This document shows, piece after piece, positions 1 through 6,253 of a stretch of DNA of 12,196 bases. The notes beneath the pieces are model-generated. The model saw only the letters and a list, made by a program, of their open reading frames with translations. It made no database searches and was not told the origin of the DNA. The translations under genes and the position numbers were made by a program. Position 1 is the first letter of the stretch; every line of letters starts with the position of its first letter. The stretch is from assembly GCA_017476085.1 (NCBI GenBank), contig JAFVEJ010000085.1:1-12196 (forward strand), read 5' to 3'. The DNA comes from Alphaproteobacteria bacterium. GTDB lineage: Bacteria; Pseudomonadota; Alphaproteobacteria; RF32; CAG-977.

Positions 1-93
1 CATTGACACAACGACATAAGGAGAAGCCGCCGATGCGTTAATCATCATCGCGAACAGCCCGGCTAAGCCTAAAAAAATAATTCTGAAAAACAT
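1..93 (-). CDS. znuA: Zinc ABC transporter substrate-binding protein, N-terminal fragment
   Basis: Only the first 31 codons are in the window; the gene runs off the left edge. Reading the minus strand from the ATG at 93-91 gives MFFRIIFLGLAGLFAMMINA, then SAASPYVVVSM. That is a typical Sec signal peptide (short basic N-terminus, hydrophobic core, likely cleavage after an Ala near residue 22) followed by the start of a mature chain resembling the first beta strand of ZnuA-type proteins (VVxSI/M). ZnuA captures Zn2+ in the periplasm and hands it to the ZnuB permease. The divergent znuC-znuB pair 75 bp away is the main support for the name. A GGAG Shine-Dalgarno sits about 10 bases upstream of the start. 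The family call is inference from context plus the signal peptide, because no metal-binding residue is visible. Confidence 0.68.
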   Translation of the reverse strand, partial: MFFRIIFLGLAGLFAMMINASAASPYVVVSM

Positions 94-168
94 AAAAAAG
101 ATTGCTCCGTTTTTTCTTATTGTGTATTACCCTGAAAAGAAAAAAACAAGTTTAAAACCGGGTAAAGC

Positions 169-918
169 ATGTTTGAAAAAACAAAAAACGCTTTGATCAA
201 GTTGGATAATATTACGGTTTCCTTTAATGAAAAAACCGTTATTGACAATGTTTCTTTTGAAATTTTCGCAGATCAAATCGTTACGTTGATCGGACCGAAC
301 GGCGCCGGAAAAACAACTCTGCTTAAAACCGTTTTGGGAATCGTGCGGCCCGATCATGGAACCGTATGGAAAAAATCGGGATTGAAAATCGGCTATGTAC
401 CGCAAAAACTGAATTTATCCCGCAGCATTCCTTTAACCGTCGCACGCTTCTTATGTTTGGAAAAGCGTTACGACCATGCCGACCTGCTGCACGTTCTGGA
501 AGAAACCGGCGCCGACAAATTGTTGTCAAACAGCATCCATACGTTGTCCGGCGGCGAAATTCAACGCGTTCTGCTGGCTCGAACTTTGCTGAAACAACCG
601 GAACTGCTGGTGCTGGACGAACCGGCACAAGGACTTGACCCGGCCGGAGAAGAACAGTTTTACGCCCTGCTGAGCCGGTTAAACAAAGAAAAACATTGCG
701 CTATTTTAATGGTGTCACATGATCTGTATATCGTTATGGCCAACACACACCGCGTTTTATGTTTAAATCACCATATCTGCTGCAGCGGATCACCGGATGA
801 AATCGCAGACTCGTCGGATTATCGAACATTGTTCGGAAAAGGCTCTCCTTTGGCGTTTTACCACCATCATCACGACCACACCCACCTGCCCGACGGGAGC
901 ATTTGCCATGTGGACTGA
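169..918 (+). CDS. znuC: Zinc ABC transporter ATP-binding protein ZnuC
   Basis: This 249-residue protein is the cytoplasmic ATPase that powers zinc import through ZnuB. All ABC signatures are present: Walker A GPNGAGKT (42-49), Q-loop Gln79 in VPQK, signature LSGGE (126-130), Walker B LLVLDEP (146-152) and the switch His in MVSHD (His184). The C-terminal tail is rich in histidine (HHHHDHTH, 232-239), a common feature of ZnuC that fits a metal-binding role and separates it from generic ABC ATPases. Length matches the family (about 250). The Shine-Dalgarno is weak (GGGTAA just upstream), but the start places the first beta strand normally. The last 11 bases overlap the start of znuB, indicating translational coupling. 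Zur control is expected for such genes, but I could not see a convincing Zur box. Confidence 0.93.
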   Translation: MFEKTKNALIKLDNITVSFNEKTVIDNVSFEIFADQIVTLIGPNGAGKTTLLKTVLGIVRPDHGTVWKKSGLKIGYVPQKLNLSRSIPLTVARFLCLEKRYDHADLLHVLEETGADKLLSNSIHTLSGGEIQRVLLARTLLKQPELLVLDEPAQGLDPAGEEQFYALLSRLNKEKHCAILMVSHDLYIVMANTHRVLCLNHHICCSGSPDEIADSSDYRTLFGKGSPLAFYHHHHDHTHLPDGSICHVD

Positions 919-1696
919 ACCCTTTATTTGGCGCGGATTAACCGCCGCAGTTATTATGGCGGCTTTGGCCAGTCCGATCGGCTGCCTGATGATCTGGCGG
1001 CGAATGGCTTACTTCAGCGACTCGTTATCCCATTCGGCTTTAGCCGGCGTTTTGCTCGGAATCGGTCTGGGTATCGGCCAAAACGCGGGCGTTGCCTTTA
1101 TCGTATGCCTGACCGCTTTATTGCTGGCGCAAATATCCGACAGATTCATCATCGGAATGGATCTGCTGCTTTTAATCATAGGACAAACCGCTCTATGCGC
1201 CGGAATCATCGGGTTTTCTTATATGCCCGCCATACGGACGGATCTGACGGCCTATTTGTTCGGAGATGTCCTTTCCGTTACCGAAAACGATCTGTTTTTT
1301 ATTGCCGCAGTCGGCAGCTTTTGTGCCGTTCTGCTCTGTTTTAACTGGAAAAAGCTGATTTTTTCCGCCGTTATTCCGGATATAGCCGAAAGCGAAGGGC
1401 TTTCCGCTAAAAAACAATCCGCCGTTTTTATGATTATCACGGCGCTTTTTGTTGCTTTAGCGATTAAGACAACCGGTCTGCTGCTGGTTTCCGCATTACT
1501 GATCATTCCGCCATGCATTGCCCGATTTTTTTCAAAAACGCCGGAGCAAATGGCCGGAATAGGTACTCTGACGGGGATATTCTGTGTATTTTCCGGCTTT
1601 GCCTGCTCGGTTTATTTTGATATGCCGGCTGCCCCGGCAATGGAAGTAATCTGCGCCGTATTTTTCTGCTTGTGCTGTTTAAAAAAACGCAAGTAA
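908..1696 (+). CDS. znuB: Zinc ABC transporter permease ZnuB
   Basis: This 262-residue inner-membrane permease of the ABC-3 family forms the channel for zinc delivered by ZnuA and driven by ZnuC. The chain is very hydrophobic, with around seven to eight membrane spans. It carries the ABC-3 motif SDSLSHSALAG (about residues 37-47), the segment thought to contact the ATPase. I chose the ATG at 908, giving MWTEPFIWRGL and a length close to E. coli ZnuB (about 261). An upstream ATG at 797 in the same frame would add 37 residues that lie almost wholly inside znuC and look unlike a permease N-terminus. The gene overlaps znuC by 11 bp, so the two are co-transcribed. It ends in a lysine/arginine tail (KKRK), as expected for a cytoplasmic C-terminus. 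Confidence 0.92.
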   Translation: MWTEPFIWRGLTAAVIMAALASPIGCLMIWRRMAYFSDSLSHSALAGVLLGIGLGIGQNAGVAFIVCLTALLLAQISDRFIIGMDLLLLIIGQTALCAGIIGFSYMPAIRTDLTAYLFGDVLSVTENDLFFIAAVGSFCAVLLCFNWKKLIFSAVIPDIAESEGLSAKKQSAVFMIITALFVALAIKTTGLLLVSALLIIPPCIARFFSKTPEQMAGIGTLTGIFCVFSGFACSVYFDMPAAPAMEVICAVFFCLCCLKKRK

Positions 1697-1736
1697 CAAA
1701 AGAAACACATAACTTTGCTTGCATCCGTCTGCGTTT

Positions 1737-1765
1737 TTGTTTTATATTTTAGTAACTTTTAGTAT
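1737..1765 (+). promoter_or_regulatory. Possible sigma70-like promoter of the secretion ATPase gene
   Basis: TTGTTT (1737-1742) and TAGTAT (1760-1765) are separated by 17 bases in the AT-rich gap between znuB and the ATPase gene. Transcription would begin only a few bases before the ATG at 1777, leaving almost no room for a Shine-Dalgarno, and none is evident there. The match to consensus is moderate, so this is a weak call. Confidence 0.25.
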
Positions 1766-1776
1766 GGATTACATTA

Positions 1777-2745
1777 ATGGCAACAATAGACGAACAACTT
1801 TTTTCAGATATTTGGTACACCCCCGACGGCACTTTATATGTTCATGACGGGGAAACGCGTTTCGGACTGAAGGTATTGGAAGTTGATGACAAGGAAGCTT
1901 TTCATCAAACGCTTGAAAATGCCTATACGGGACGATCCAGCTATTCTATGGCGTACGGTTCCACCGTATATCGCGTCGAACGCGTTTCAACTTTAACCGG
2001 AATAATGTATTCCGCCAGACGTATGCCGCGCAAAACGCCGGATGTCGTGCGATTGGGATTGCCGGAAGCCGTGACAAATCATCTGATTTCCTTAAACCGT
2101 GAATCGGGATTGATTTTATGGGCCGGTCCGACCGGCGCCGGAAAAACAACGGCGATTTCCTGCCTGATGCGTAAATTTTTAGATCGTGAAGGCGGTTATG
2201 CTTATACGATTGAGGACCCTCCTGAAATGCCTTTGGACGGAATTTACCAGTCCAAACGCGGCGGATTGGGAATGTGCAAGCAAACCGAACCTGACAACAA
2301 TGACTGGGGGGAATCATTAAAATCCGCTTTGCGTTGCCGTCCCCGTTATATTCTGGTGGGCGAAATTCGTACGCCTGACTGCGCCAGTCAGATTCTGCGC
2401 GCGGCGACTTCCGGTCACTTGGTGCTTTCGACAATTCACGCCAACTCAGTGGAGGATGCTTTAAATTCGGTCATTAAATACGCGATGAGCGCTGATTTAA
2501 GCGAAGAACTGGCTGCCGATCTGTTGGGACGCGGTATTTTAGGCGTTATTCACCAAAAACTGCAAGGAATCAAAACATTGTTCCCCGAAGTCCGATTCGT
2601 TTTTGCAAATCCGGATCCGACAGCCGCGGATCAGCTGCGCATTGCCATCCGCGATCGTCAAATTGCTTTGGGAACATTGATGGAGTCTCAGTCTGCCCGT
2701 ATGTTCCAAGGCAAACCGTTGTTTAAAGAACCGGAAAAAGGATAA
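1777..2745 (+). CDS. PilT/DotB/TraJ-type secretion ATPase
   Basis: This 322-residue protein belongs to the GspE/PilT/VirB11 superfamily of hexameric ATPases that drive type II/IV secretion and pili. Motifs in order: Walker A GPTGAGKT (117-124), Asp box TIEDPPE (144-150), Walker B region YILVGEIR (191-198) and His box GHLVLSTIHANS (213-224). The Asp box and HLVLSTIHAN pattern resemble the PilT, DotB and TraJ branches more than VirB11 proper. The N-terminal domain (1-110) is short and divergent; there is no tetracysteine motif as in GspE or PilB. The start at 1777 is the only possible one, because an in-frame stop lies at 1753-1755. No other secretion or pilus gene is visible in the window, so the ATPase is isolated here. 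DotB (type IVB secretion) and PilT (pilus retraction) are both possible, and I do not choose between them. Confidence 0.82.
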   Translation: MATIDEQLFSDIWYTPDGTLYVHDGETRFGLKVLEVDDKEAFHQTLENAYTGRSSYSMAYGSTVYRVERVSTLTGIMYSARRMPRKTPDVVRLGLPEAVTNHLISLNRESGLILWAGPTGAGKTTAISCLMRKFLDREGGYAYTIEDPPEMPLDGIYQSKRGGLGMCKQTEPDNNDWGESLKSALRCRPRYILVGEIRTPDCASQILRAATSGHLVLSTIHANSVEDALNSVIKYAMSADLSEELAADLLGRGILGVIHQKLQGIKTLFPEVRFVFANPDPTAADQLRIAIRDRQIALGTLMESQSARMFQGKPLFKEPEKG

Positions 2746-2758
2746 AACTTTATCAATC

Positions 2759-2787
2759 AAAAATCCCGCCTTCCGCGGGATTTTTTT
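2759..2787. terminator. Bidirectional intrinsic terminator between convergent genes
   Basis: AAAAATCCCGC (2759-2769) pairs perfectly with GCGGGATTTTT (2775-2785) around a five-base loop, followed by a run of seven T. The A-run on the left gives a U-tract for the opposite strand. It lies between the ATPase gene (ends 2745) and the convergent dehydrogenase gene, whose stop codon at 2786-2788 abuts it, so it can end both transcripts. Confidence 0.9.
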
Positions 2788-3862
2788 ATTTGATTATTTT
2801 TTTCAGCATATCGTCCGAATCCAGATATCGGATAGCCCGCTCAAAAGAATCCGATTCGGACAATATCGTATAATAGTCCGATTTAATTGACGGAGCCAAC
2901 TTCAGCGCTTGTTCAAATTCCCGACGATCAAACGGATTTTGTTCAACAAAATCCCAAAATCCCGTATGCGTCAAAACAGAATGCACATCTGCAAGATTTT
3001 CATTATTTTGCAGCAACGCGCATAAATATGTGGCCACTCCGACCTGAATCCCATGGGCTTTCGGCTTGGCCGAAACGGAATCCAACGCATGCGAAATCAA
3101 ATGTTCGGAACCGCTGGCCGGCCTGGAAGAGCCCGCTATTTCCATAGCCAATCCGCTGACCAATAAAGAATTAGCCAGACTGCGTTGAAATTCGCGGGAA
3201 TGTATGTCAAAAGAATGTTTTAAAAATAAAATGTCCAACGAATTATAGGCCATCAGAGAAGCAAAATCGTTAAAGCGTTCCCGTCCTTTGCGAAAAGCAT
3301 CCTTCCAATCCCGCAGCGCCGTAATTTTTGACACCATATCGCCAATGCCCGAAAACAAAAAAACATCCGGATTGGTTTTGATAATATTCAAGTCGATAAT
3401 GACTCCGAACGGAATACCTGATTTTACGGATTTTCGATTCCCTGAAACGGTCAAAGAAGAAGACGGACTGCAAAATCCGTCATTTGACATCACCGTCGGC
3501 ACGGCAATATACGGCAAACGAAGCAAATAAGCCGTATATTTGGCAAAATCCAATGTTTTTCCGCCGCCGATCCCGACAACAGCTTTAACTGCCGACGGCA
3601 AAGAAAACGCCGTATGCGCGATTTCTTCCAAATCAACTCCGGCAACCGTTTGCTTATGCAGGATTTTAATTCCCTCTTTTTCCGCTTCTTCAAAAAAAGA
3701 CTCACCGATCAGAGCTTCTATCCCCTCGCCCAAAAACAAAGCAATTTGATCAAATTCTTTATCGCTCAGATATTTCCCGATTTTAGCAAGCTTTCCTTCG
3801 CCGATTTTCAACAAATACGGCACATTAATTTGCTTATTCGTATATGTTTGATTCAGCTTCAT
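2786..3862 (-). CDS. sn-Glycerol-1-phosphate dehydrogenase-like protein (EgsA/AraM family)
   Basis: This 358-residue enzyme of the iron/zinc-dependent alcohol dehydrogenase superfamily is closest to the glycerol-1-phosphate dehydrogenases, which reduce dihydroxyacetone phosphate to sn-glycerol 1-phosphate with NAD(P)H. Visible signatures: the glycine-rich nucleotide loop GIGGGKTLD (97-105), the substrate/cofactor segment TVMSNDGFCSPSSS (123-136), and likely metal ligands Asp175 (GIGDMVSK), His254 (GSEHLISH) and His270 (KAHGIQVG). The GSSRPASGSEHLISH block is typical of the family. Length (about 350) is normal. The start codon lies one base past the stop of the HAD gene, so the two form an operon and are probably translationally coupled. 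3-Dehydroquinate synthase and glycerol dehydrogenase share this fold, but the SNDGF and SGSEH motifs favour the AraM/EgsA group. The exact substrate is inferred. Confidence 0.82.
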   Translation of the reverse strand: MKLNQTYTNKQINVPYLLKIGEGKLAKIGKYLSDKEFDQIALFLGEGIEALIGESFFEEAEKEGIKILHKQTVAGVDLEEIAHTAFSLPSAVKAVVGIGGGKTLDFAKYTAYLLRLPYIAVPTVMSNDGFCSPSSSLTVSGNRKSVKSGIPFGVIIDLNIIKTNPDVFLFSGIGDMVSKITALRDWKDAFRKGRERFNDFASLMAYNSLDILFLKHSFDIHSREFQRSLANSLLVSGLAMEIAGSSRPASGSEHLISHALDSVSAKPKAHGIQVGVATYLCALLQNNENLADVHSVLTHTGFWDFVEQNPFDRREFEQALKLAPSIKSDYYTILSESDSFERAIRYLDSDDMLKKIIK

Positions 3863-3863
3863 A

Positions 3864-4520
3864 TCACAATTCCTTAAAATAAATCAGCAGATCCTTAAAG
3901 CCTTCAAACCGCTGTGTTTTAATTCCCTTTTCCCGGCAAGCCTTCAATAAAAACTTTTTAGCAAAAACAACATCTGCAATTTCAGCCGGCGCGATATCCG
4001 GCGGTCCGTCTCCGGAAAAAACGACAAAAAAGCCGTCTTCTTTTAATTTTTGAACCAATTTTAACTTTGATATGCCGATTTTTTCATCAAAATACGGATT
4101 CCCTTTATCCGGAGCCGTCATTATCAATCCCGTTTTAGCAGAATACTCCCCTTTATTTGAAACAAGCGTTACATTAAATTTTTCCATTAATGTTCCGATC
4201 AGATGACGGATATAATAATCGTTCCCGGCGCTGCATACATAAAGACGGATTCCTTTCTCTTTACAGACTTGCCATACAGCCTCCAAATCAGGATCAATGC
4301 GGATCGAATCAATCAGCATACGCAATTCATCGGCAGACACATGAATTTGAGAAAACATCTCCTTCAATGCGTCAAAATGCGTCTTTTGACCCGCTAAAAA
4401 AGCCCGCCATGGCGCCAAAGCCCGTTCATCAAAATAGGCTTTTGTCGTATAGGCAAAAAAATCATCATCGGAAATCGTACCGTCAAAATCACTGACAAAA
4501 GCGATTTTTTGTTGCGTCAT
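3864..4520 (-). CDS. HAD-superfamily phosphatase, MtnX/phosphoserine phosphatase-like
   Basis: This 218-residue soluble hydrolase has all four HAD motifs: DFDGT (11-15, nucleophile Asp11 and acid/base Asp13), the motif II serine in CSAGN (Ser97), a lysine around EKIGISKLK (147 or 152) for motif III, and SGDGPPDIAPA (169-179) for motif IV. The helical insert between motifs I and II is a C1-type cap like those of phosphoserine phosphatase and MtnX, the methionine-salvage phosphatase for 2-hydroxy-3-keto-5-methylthiopentenyl 1-phosphate. No other methionine-salvage gene is nearby. Instead it heads an operon with a glycerol-1-phosphate dehydrogenase-like gene, so its substrate may be a related phosphoester; that is inference. 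An AGGAAGG Shine-Dalgarno precedes the ATG at 4520-4518. Confidence 0.8.
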   Translation of the reverse strand: MTQQKIAFVSDFDGTISDDDFFAYTTKAYFDERALAPWRAFLAGQKTHFDALKEMFSQIHVSADELRMLIDSIRIDPDLEAVWQVCKEKGIRLYVCSAGNDYYIRHLIGTLMEKFNVTLVSNKGEYSAKTGLIMTAPDKGNPYFDEKIGISKLKLVQKLKEDGFFVVFSGDGPPDIAPAEIADVVFAKKFLLKACREKGIKTQRFEGFKDLLIYFKEL

Positions 4521-4549
4521 CAGTTTTTCCTTCCTCTTCTTTTTCTTAA

Positions 4550-4578
4550 AGGTTACAAAGATTTATACTTTGTGTCAA
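4550..4578 (-). promoter_or_regulatory. Promoter of the HAD phosphatase/dehydrogenase operon
   Basis: Read on the minus strand, a perfect -35 TTGACA (4578-4573) is followed after 17 bases by TAACCT (4555-4550), a weak -10. It lies 30 bases upstream of the HAD start codon. An inverted repeat ACAAAG-7-CTTTGT (4555-4573) fills the spacer and could be an operator. Confidence 0.55.
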
Positions 4579-4634
4579 AACAAGACGTGTTATACAAAAG
4601 ACTATTTTTGAGCGGAAAAAGTTTTGAGGCCGGC

Positions 4635-4688
4635 ACAAAAAAAATCCCCCGTTGCCGGAGGATTTTTTTTGGCGCGCCCAGAAAGATT
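4635..4688. repeat. 54-bp direct repeat, copy 1 (terminator plus 3' end of tRNA-Arg)
   Basis: This stretch is identical over 54 bases to 4781-4834. It contains a whole terminator hairpin (4637-4670), the CCA end, the acceptor strand and part of the T arm of tRNA-Arg, then diverges at 4689. There is no tRNA body attached to this copy. It is either a partial tandem duplication with a 146-bp period or the relic of an integration event at the tRNA 3' end. Confidence 0.88.
4637..4670. terminator. Orphan copy of the tRNA-Arg terminator
   Basis: A-run (4637-4644), TCC, inner CCG/CGG pairing around TTGC with one C-A mismatch, GGA and a T-run (4663-4670). The hairpin has U-tracts in both directions. 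No gene ends directly at it: the tRNA to its right already has its own identical hairpin, and the gene to its left starts rather than ends here. Confidence 0.6.
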
Positions 4689-4744
4689 GTTCGCTTCGCT
4701 TACCCCTCCGGGGACGCCTGCGGCGTCGTTCCCTTAACGGTCAC
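4689..4744. repeat. Small GC-rich palindromic insert between the tRNA repeat copies
   Basis: About 56 bases with two hairpins: CCCC-TCC-GGGG (4703-4713) and GACGCC-TGC-GGCGTC (4713-4727). It is far more GC-rich than its flanks. Removing it would join AGATT (4684-4688) to CGAACTCTC (4745-4753), restoring the order seen in the intact tRNA (4830-4843). It therefore looks like a REP-like or Rickettsia-palindromic-element-like insertion into a tRNA fragment. I see no second copy in the window, so the family assignment is inference. Confidence 0.4.
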
Positions 4745-4745
4745 C

Positions 4746-4770
4746 GAACTCTCCCGAGAGTTCAAATCTT
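4746..4770 (+). repeat. Inverted tRNA T-arm fragment
   Basis: GAACTCTC (4746-4753) and GAGAGTTC (4756-4763) form a tight palindrome. On the plus strand GAGAGTTCAAATCTT (4756-4770) matches the T arm of the minus-strand tRNA-Arg, GAGAGTTCGAATCTT (4843-4829), at 14 of 15 bases. It is thus an inverted, nearly exact copy of that arm, or the arm of another decayed tRNA. Confidence 0.45.
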
Positions 4771-4780
4771 AGGGCTTACT

Positions 4781-4834
4781 ACAAAAAAAATCCCCCGTTG
4801 CCGGAGGATTTTTTTTGGCGCGCCCAGAAAGATT
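4781..4834. repeat. 54-bp direct repeat, copy 2 (in place at tRNA-Arg)
   Basis: Identical to 4635-4688. This copy is continuous with the intact tRNA-Arg gene and includes its functional terminator, so it is probably the original. Confidence 0.88.
4783..4816 (-). terminator. Intrinsic terminator of tRNA-Arg
   Basis: The T-run and GGA arm (4806-4816) pair with TCC and the A-run (4783-4793); on the minus strand the A-run becomes an eight-base U-tract. The hairpin begins immediately after the CCA end of the tRNA, sharing one base with it. Confidence 0.85.
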
Positions 4835-4892
4835 CGAACTCTCAGCCTTCTGATCCGTAGTCAGATGCTCTATCCAGTTGAGCTATGGGCGC
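4816..4892 (-). tRNA. tRNA-Arg (anticodon ACG)
   Basis: A 77-base tRNA folds fully on the minus strand. Acceptor GCGCCCA (4892-4886) pairs with TGGGCGC (4826-4820); D stem GCTC/GAGC; anticodon stem TCTGA/TCAGA enclosing loop CTACGGA with anticodon ACG; a five-base variable loop; T stem GAGAG/CTTTC (with one G-T pair) around TTCGAAT. The discriminator is G and CCA is encoded (4818-4816). The ACG anticodon reads CGN arginine codons after TadA converts its first base to inosine. A promoter lies just upstream and a terminator directly downstream, so it is a monocistronic tRNA gene. Its 3' half is duplicated at 4671-4688. Confidence 0.95.
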
Positions 4893-4904
4893 ATAAGCAA
4901 GTTC

Positions 4905-4933
4905 TATATACCTCTGCCATAAACTTCTTGCAA
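4905..4933 (-). promoter_or_regulatory. Promoter of tRNA-Arg
   Basis: On the minus strand TTGCAA (4933-4928) and TATATA (4910-4905) are spaced by 17 bases. The -10 box ends 12 bases before the tRNA 5' end, the usual arrangement for a tRNA gene. Confidence 0.65.
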
Positions 4934-4981
4934 GACTTTTTTTATAAAAATGCAACAAATTTATATTTATGATAAAATTTC

Positions 4982-5009
4982 TTGCAAAAGTGCTATTTCT
5001 CGGTACATT
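4982..5009 (+). promoter_or_regulatory. Possible promoter of the lipoprotein operon
   Basis: TTGCAA (4982-4987) and TACATT (5004-5009) with a 16-base spacer lie about 85 bases before the lipoprotein start. The match is partial and the region is AT-rich, so other pairs are possible. Confidence 0.3.
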
Positions 5010-5093
5010 CTAGAAGATGCCGTTTTTTATATCCATAAAACACGGTATGGAAAATTGCGCAGTTTTCTTAAACATTTTAAGGTATTCAAAAAC

Positions 5094-6215
5094 ATGTCTA
5101 TTCTGAAACACCTCTCTTTAGCCGTCGTCTTCCTGACCCTCACCGGCTGCATTTCATCTTCCGATCAGTCGGCGGACAATTATTATGACGATGATTTTTC
5201 AATGGAGGCCCCTAAAACGGAACAAACGTCCTCCGCCGAAAAGAACGTCGATATCCGCAAAGAAATTACAGCTCCTTCCGGATATGCTTCCAACACTCAA
5301 ATCGTTTCGGAAGTCAGCAAAAAGGTCGCCGCGATTGAAACAAAGCTGCGCCAAATTCAGAAAAACATCAAAAAAGACACGGATACCTTCCGCGAATTAA
5401 AAACAAAAAGTATGGAAGAATCGAGCCGTTATTATGAATATGTCGCCCGTATACGCGCCCGTCTGCAGAACGGAACGACACCGGGCAATCCCGAACTGAC
5501 GGAAATGTGGAAACAAGCTTCCGCTCTGCTGACAGGATCGGATAAAAATATGGCTGAAACGGCAAAATTATCCAGCGAAACCATCAGGACTAAAAATGAA
5601 TTAGATGCTCTGCTGGAAACAATCCGCGAAACGTTTTTAATTCCCGGCGCGATGGAAATCGACCACGAAAATCTCAGGACGCTGGAAGATGAAGCCAATC
5701 AAACAATCGTTTCTTCAAACCGTTTAAGCTCGGATTTATCTTTACAAATTACCCGGCAGCAACAGTATTTCAATTCGGAAAGTCAAAACATCAACGGATT
5801 AAGCACAGATATCCAATACGGCACACTTTCCGCCAACACCAGGCAGCAGAATTCAGCCGCAGCTTTACAGCCGTCTATGCCGATGCATATCGCTTCGGCG
5901 GTCGATTTGCCAAACGCCGATTTAACAGGACGCCGGCCTTTAATGGTTATCCGTTTTGACAAAAGCAAAATTGACTATGAACAAGCTTTATACAAAGCGG
6001 TTAAAGCCGCTTTGGACAAACGTCCGAGCACAAAGTTTGAGATCGTAGCCGTCAGTCCGTCCGACACCGTTTCTGCCGTTACGGAAGCCGTCAAAAACGC
6101 GGAGGCAGTTCGGGAATCTTTATTGGCTATGGGATTACCGGCCGGCCGCATTTATTCTTCAAAAACGAGCAGCGCTTCCGTTAAAACAACGGAAGTTCAT
6201 CTATACCTGAAATAG
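5094..6215 (+). CDS. Predicted outer-membrane lipoprotein with coiled coil and OmpA-like C-terminal fold
   Basis: I do not recognise a named family for this 373-residue protein. The chosen ATG gives a lipoprotein signal peptide (MSILKHLSLAVVFLTLTGC) with lipobox LTGC and acylated Cys19. An upstream in-frame ATG at 4950 would put 48 unrelated residues before it, and AAGG (5079-5082) fits the later start. Residue +2 is Ile, not Asp, so sorting to the outer membrane is expected. An acidic linker follows (DDDF near 32-35). Residues about 65-250 are polar, helical and heptad-like, suggesting a coiled coil. Residues about 281-373 follow the beta-alpha-beta-alpha-beta order of OmpA/MotB peptidoglycan-binding domains (VIRFDKSKIDYEQAL, FEIVAVSPSD, NAEAVRESLLAMGLPAGRIY, TTEVHLYL). 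The usual Asp and Arg that grip diaminopimelate are not evident. The stop is TAG. It appears to lead an operon with the EAL-like genes, 38 bp upstream of the first. Confidence 0.75.
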   Translation: MSILKHLSLAVVFLTLTGCISSSDQSADNYYDDDFSMEAPKTEQTSSAEKNVDIRKEITAPSGYASNTQIVSEVSKKVAAIETKLRQIQKNIKKDTDTFRELKTKSMEESSRYYEYVARIRARLQNGTTPGNPELTEMWKQASALLTGSDKNMAETAKLSSETIRTKNELDALLETIRETFLIPGAMEIDHENLRTLEDEANQTIVSSNRLSSDLSLQITRQQQYFNSESQNINGLSTDIQYGTLSANTRQQNSAAALQPSMPMHIASAVDLPNADLTGRRPLMVIRFDKSKIDYEQALYKAVKAALDKRPSTKFEIVAVSPSDTVSAVTEAVKNAEAVRESLLAMGLPAGRIYSSKTSSASVKTTEVHLYLK

Positions 6216-6253
6216 AGAATCTTTAAATAAATACAGAAAGGATTTTTTTAACT

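Noticed and set aside
94..168. Zur operator between znuA and znuC
   Set aside because: Regulation by Zur is expected, but I see no AT-rich palindrome matching known Zur boxes. TTACCC and GGGTAA form an inverted pair 27 bases apart, too far for a normal operator.
127..405. Minus-strand open frame of 92 codons opposite znuC
   Set aside because: It is antisense to clear Walker A coding sequence, has no recognisable motif and no start signal; it is a shadow frame.
797..907. Upstream in-frame start for znuB
   Set aside because: It would add 37 residues lying almost entirely inside znuC and unlike a permease N-terminus. The ATG at 908 gives the family length and the usual overlap.
1688..1739. Terminator after znuB
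   Set aside because: ACGCA and TGCGT flank a long unpaired loop of over 35 bases with alternative pairings; the T-rich end is suggestive but the stem is too poor to call.
4509..4972. Two overlapping plus-strand open frames of 87 and 106 codons
   Set aside because: They run through the HAD promoter, the terminators, the 54-bp repeats and the antisense of tRNA-Arg. Their similarity to each other comes only from the DNA repeat.
4950..5093. Upstream in-frame start for the lipoprotein
   Set aside because: It would bury the lipoprotein signal peptide 48 residues inside the protein; the ATG at 5094 gives a textbook signal peptide and lipobox.
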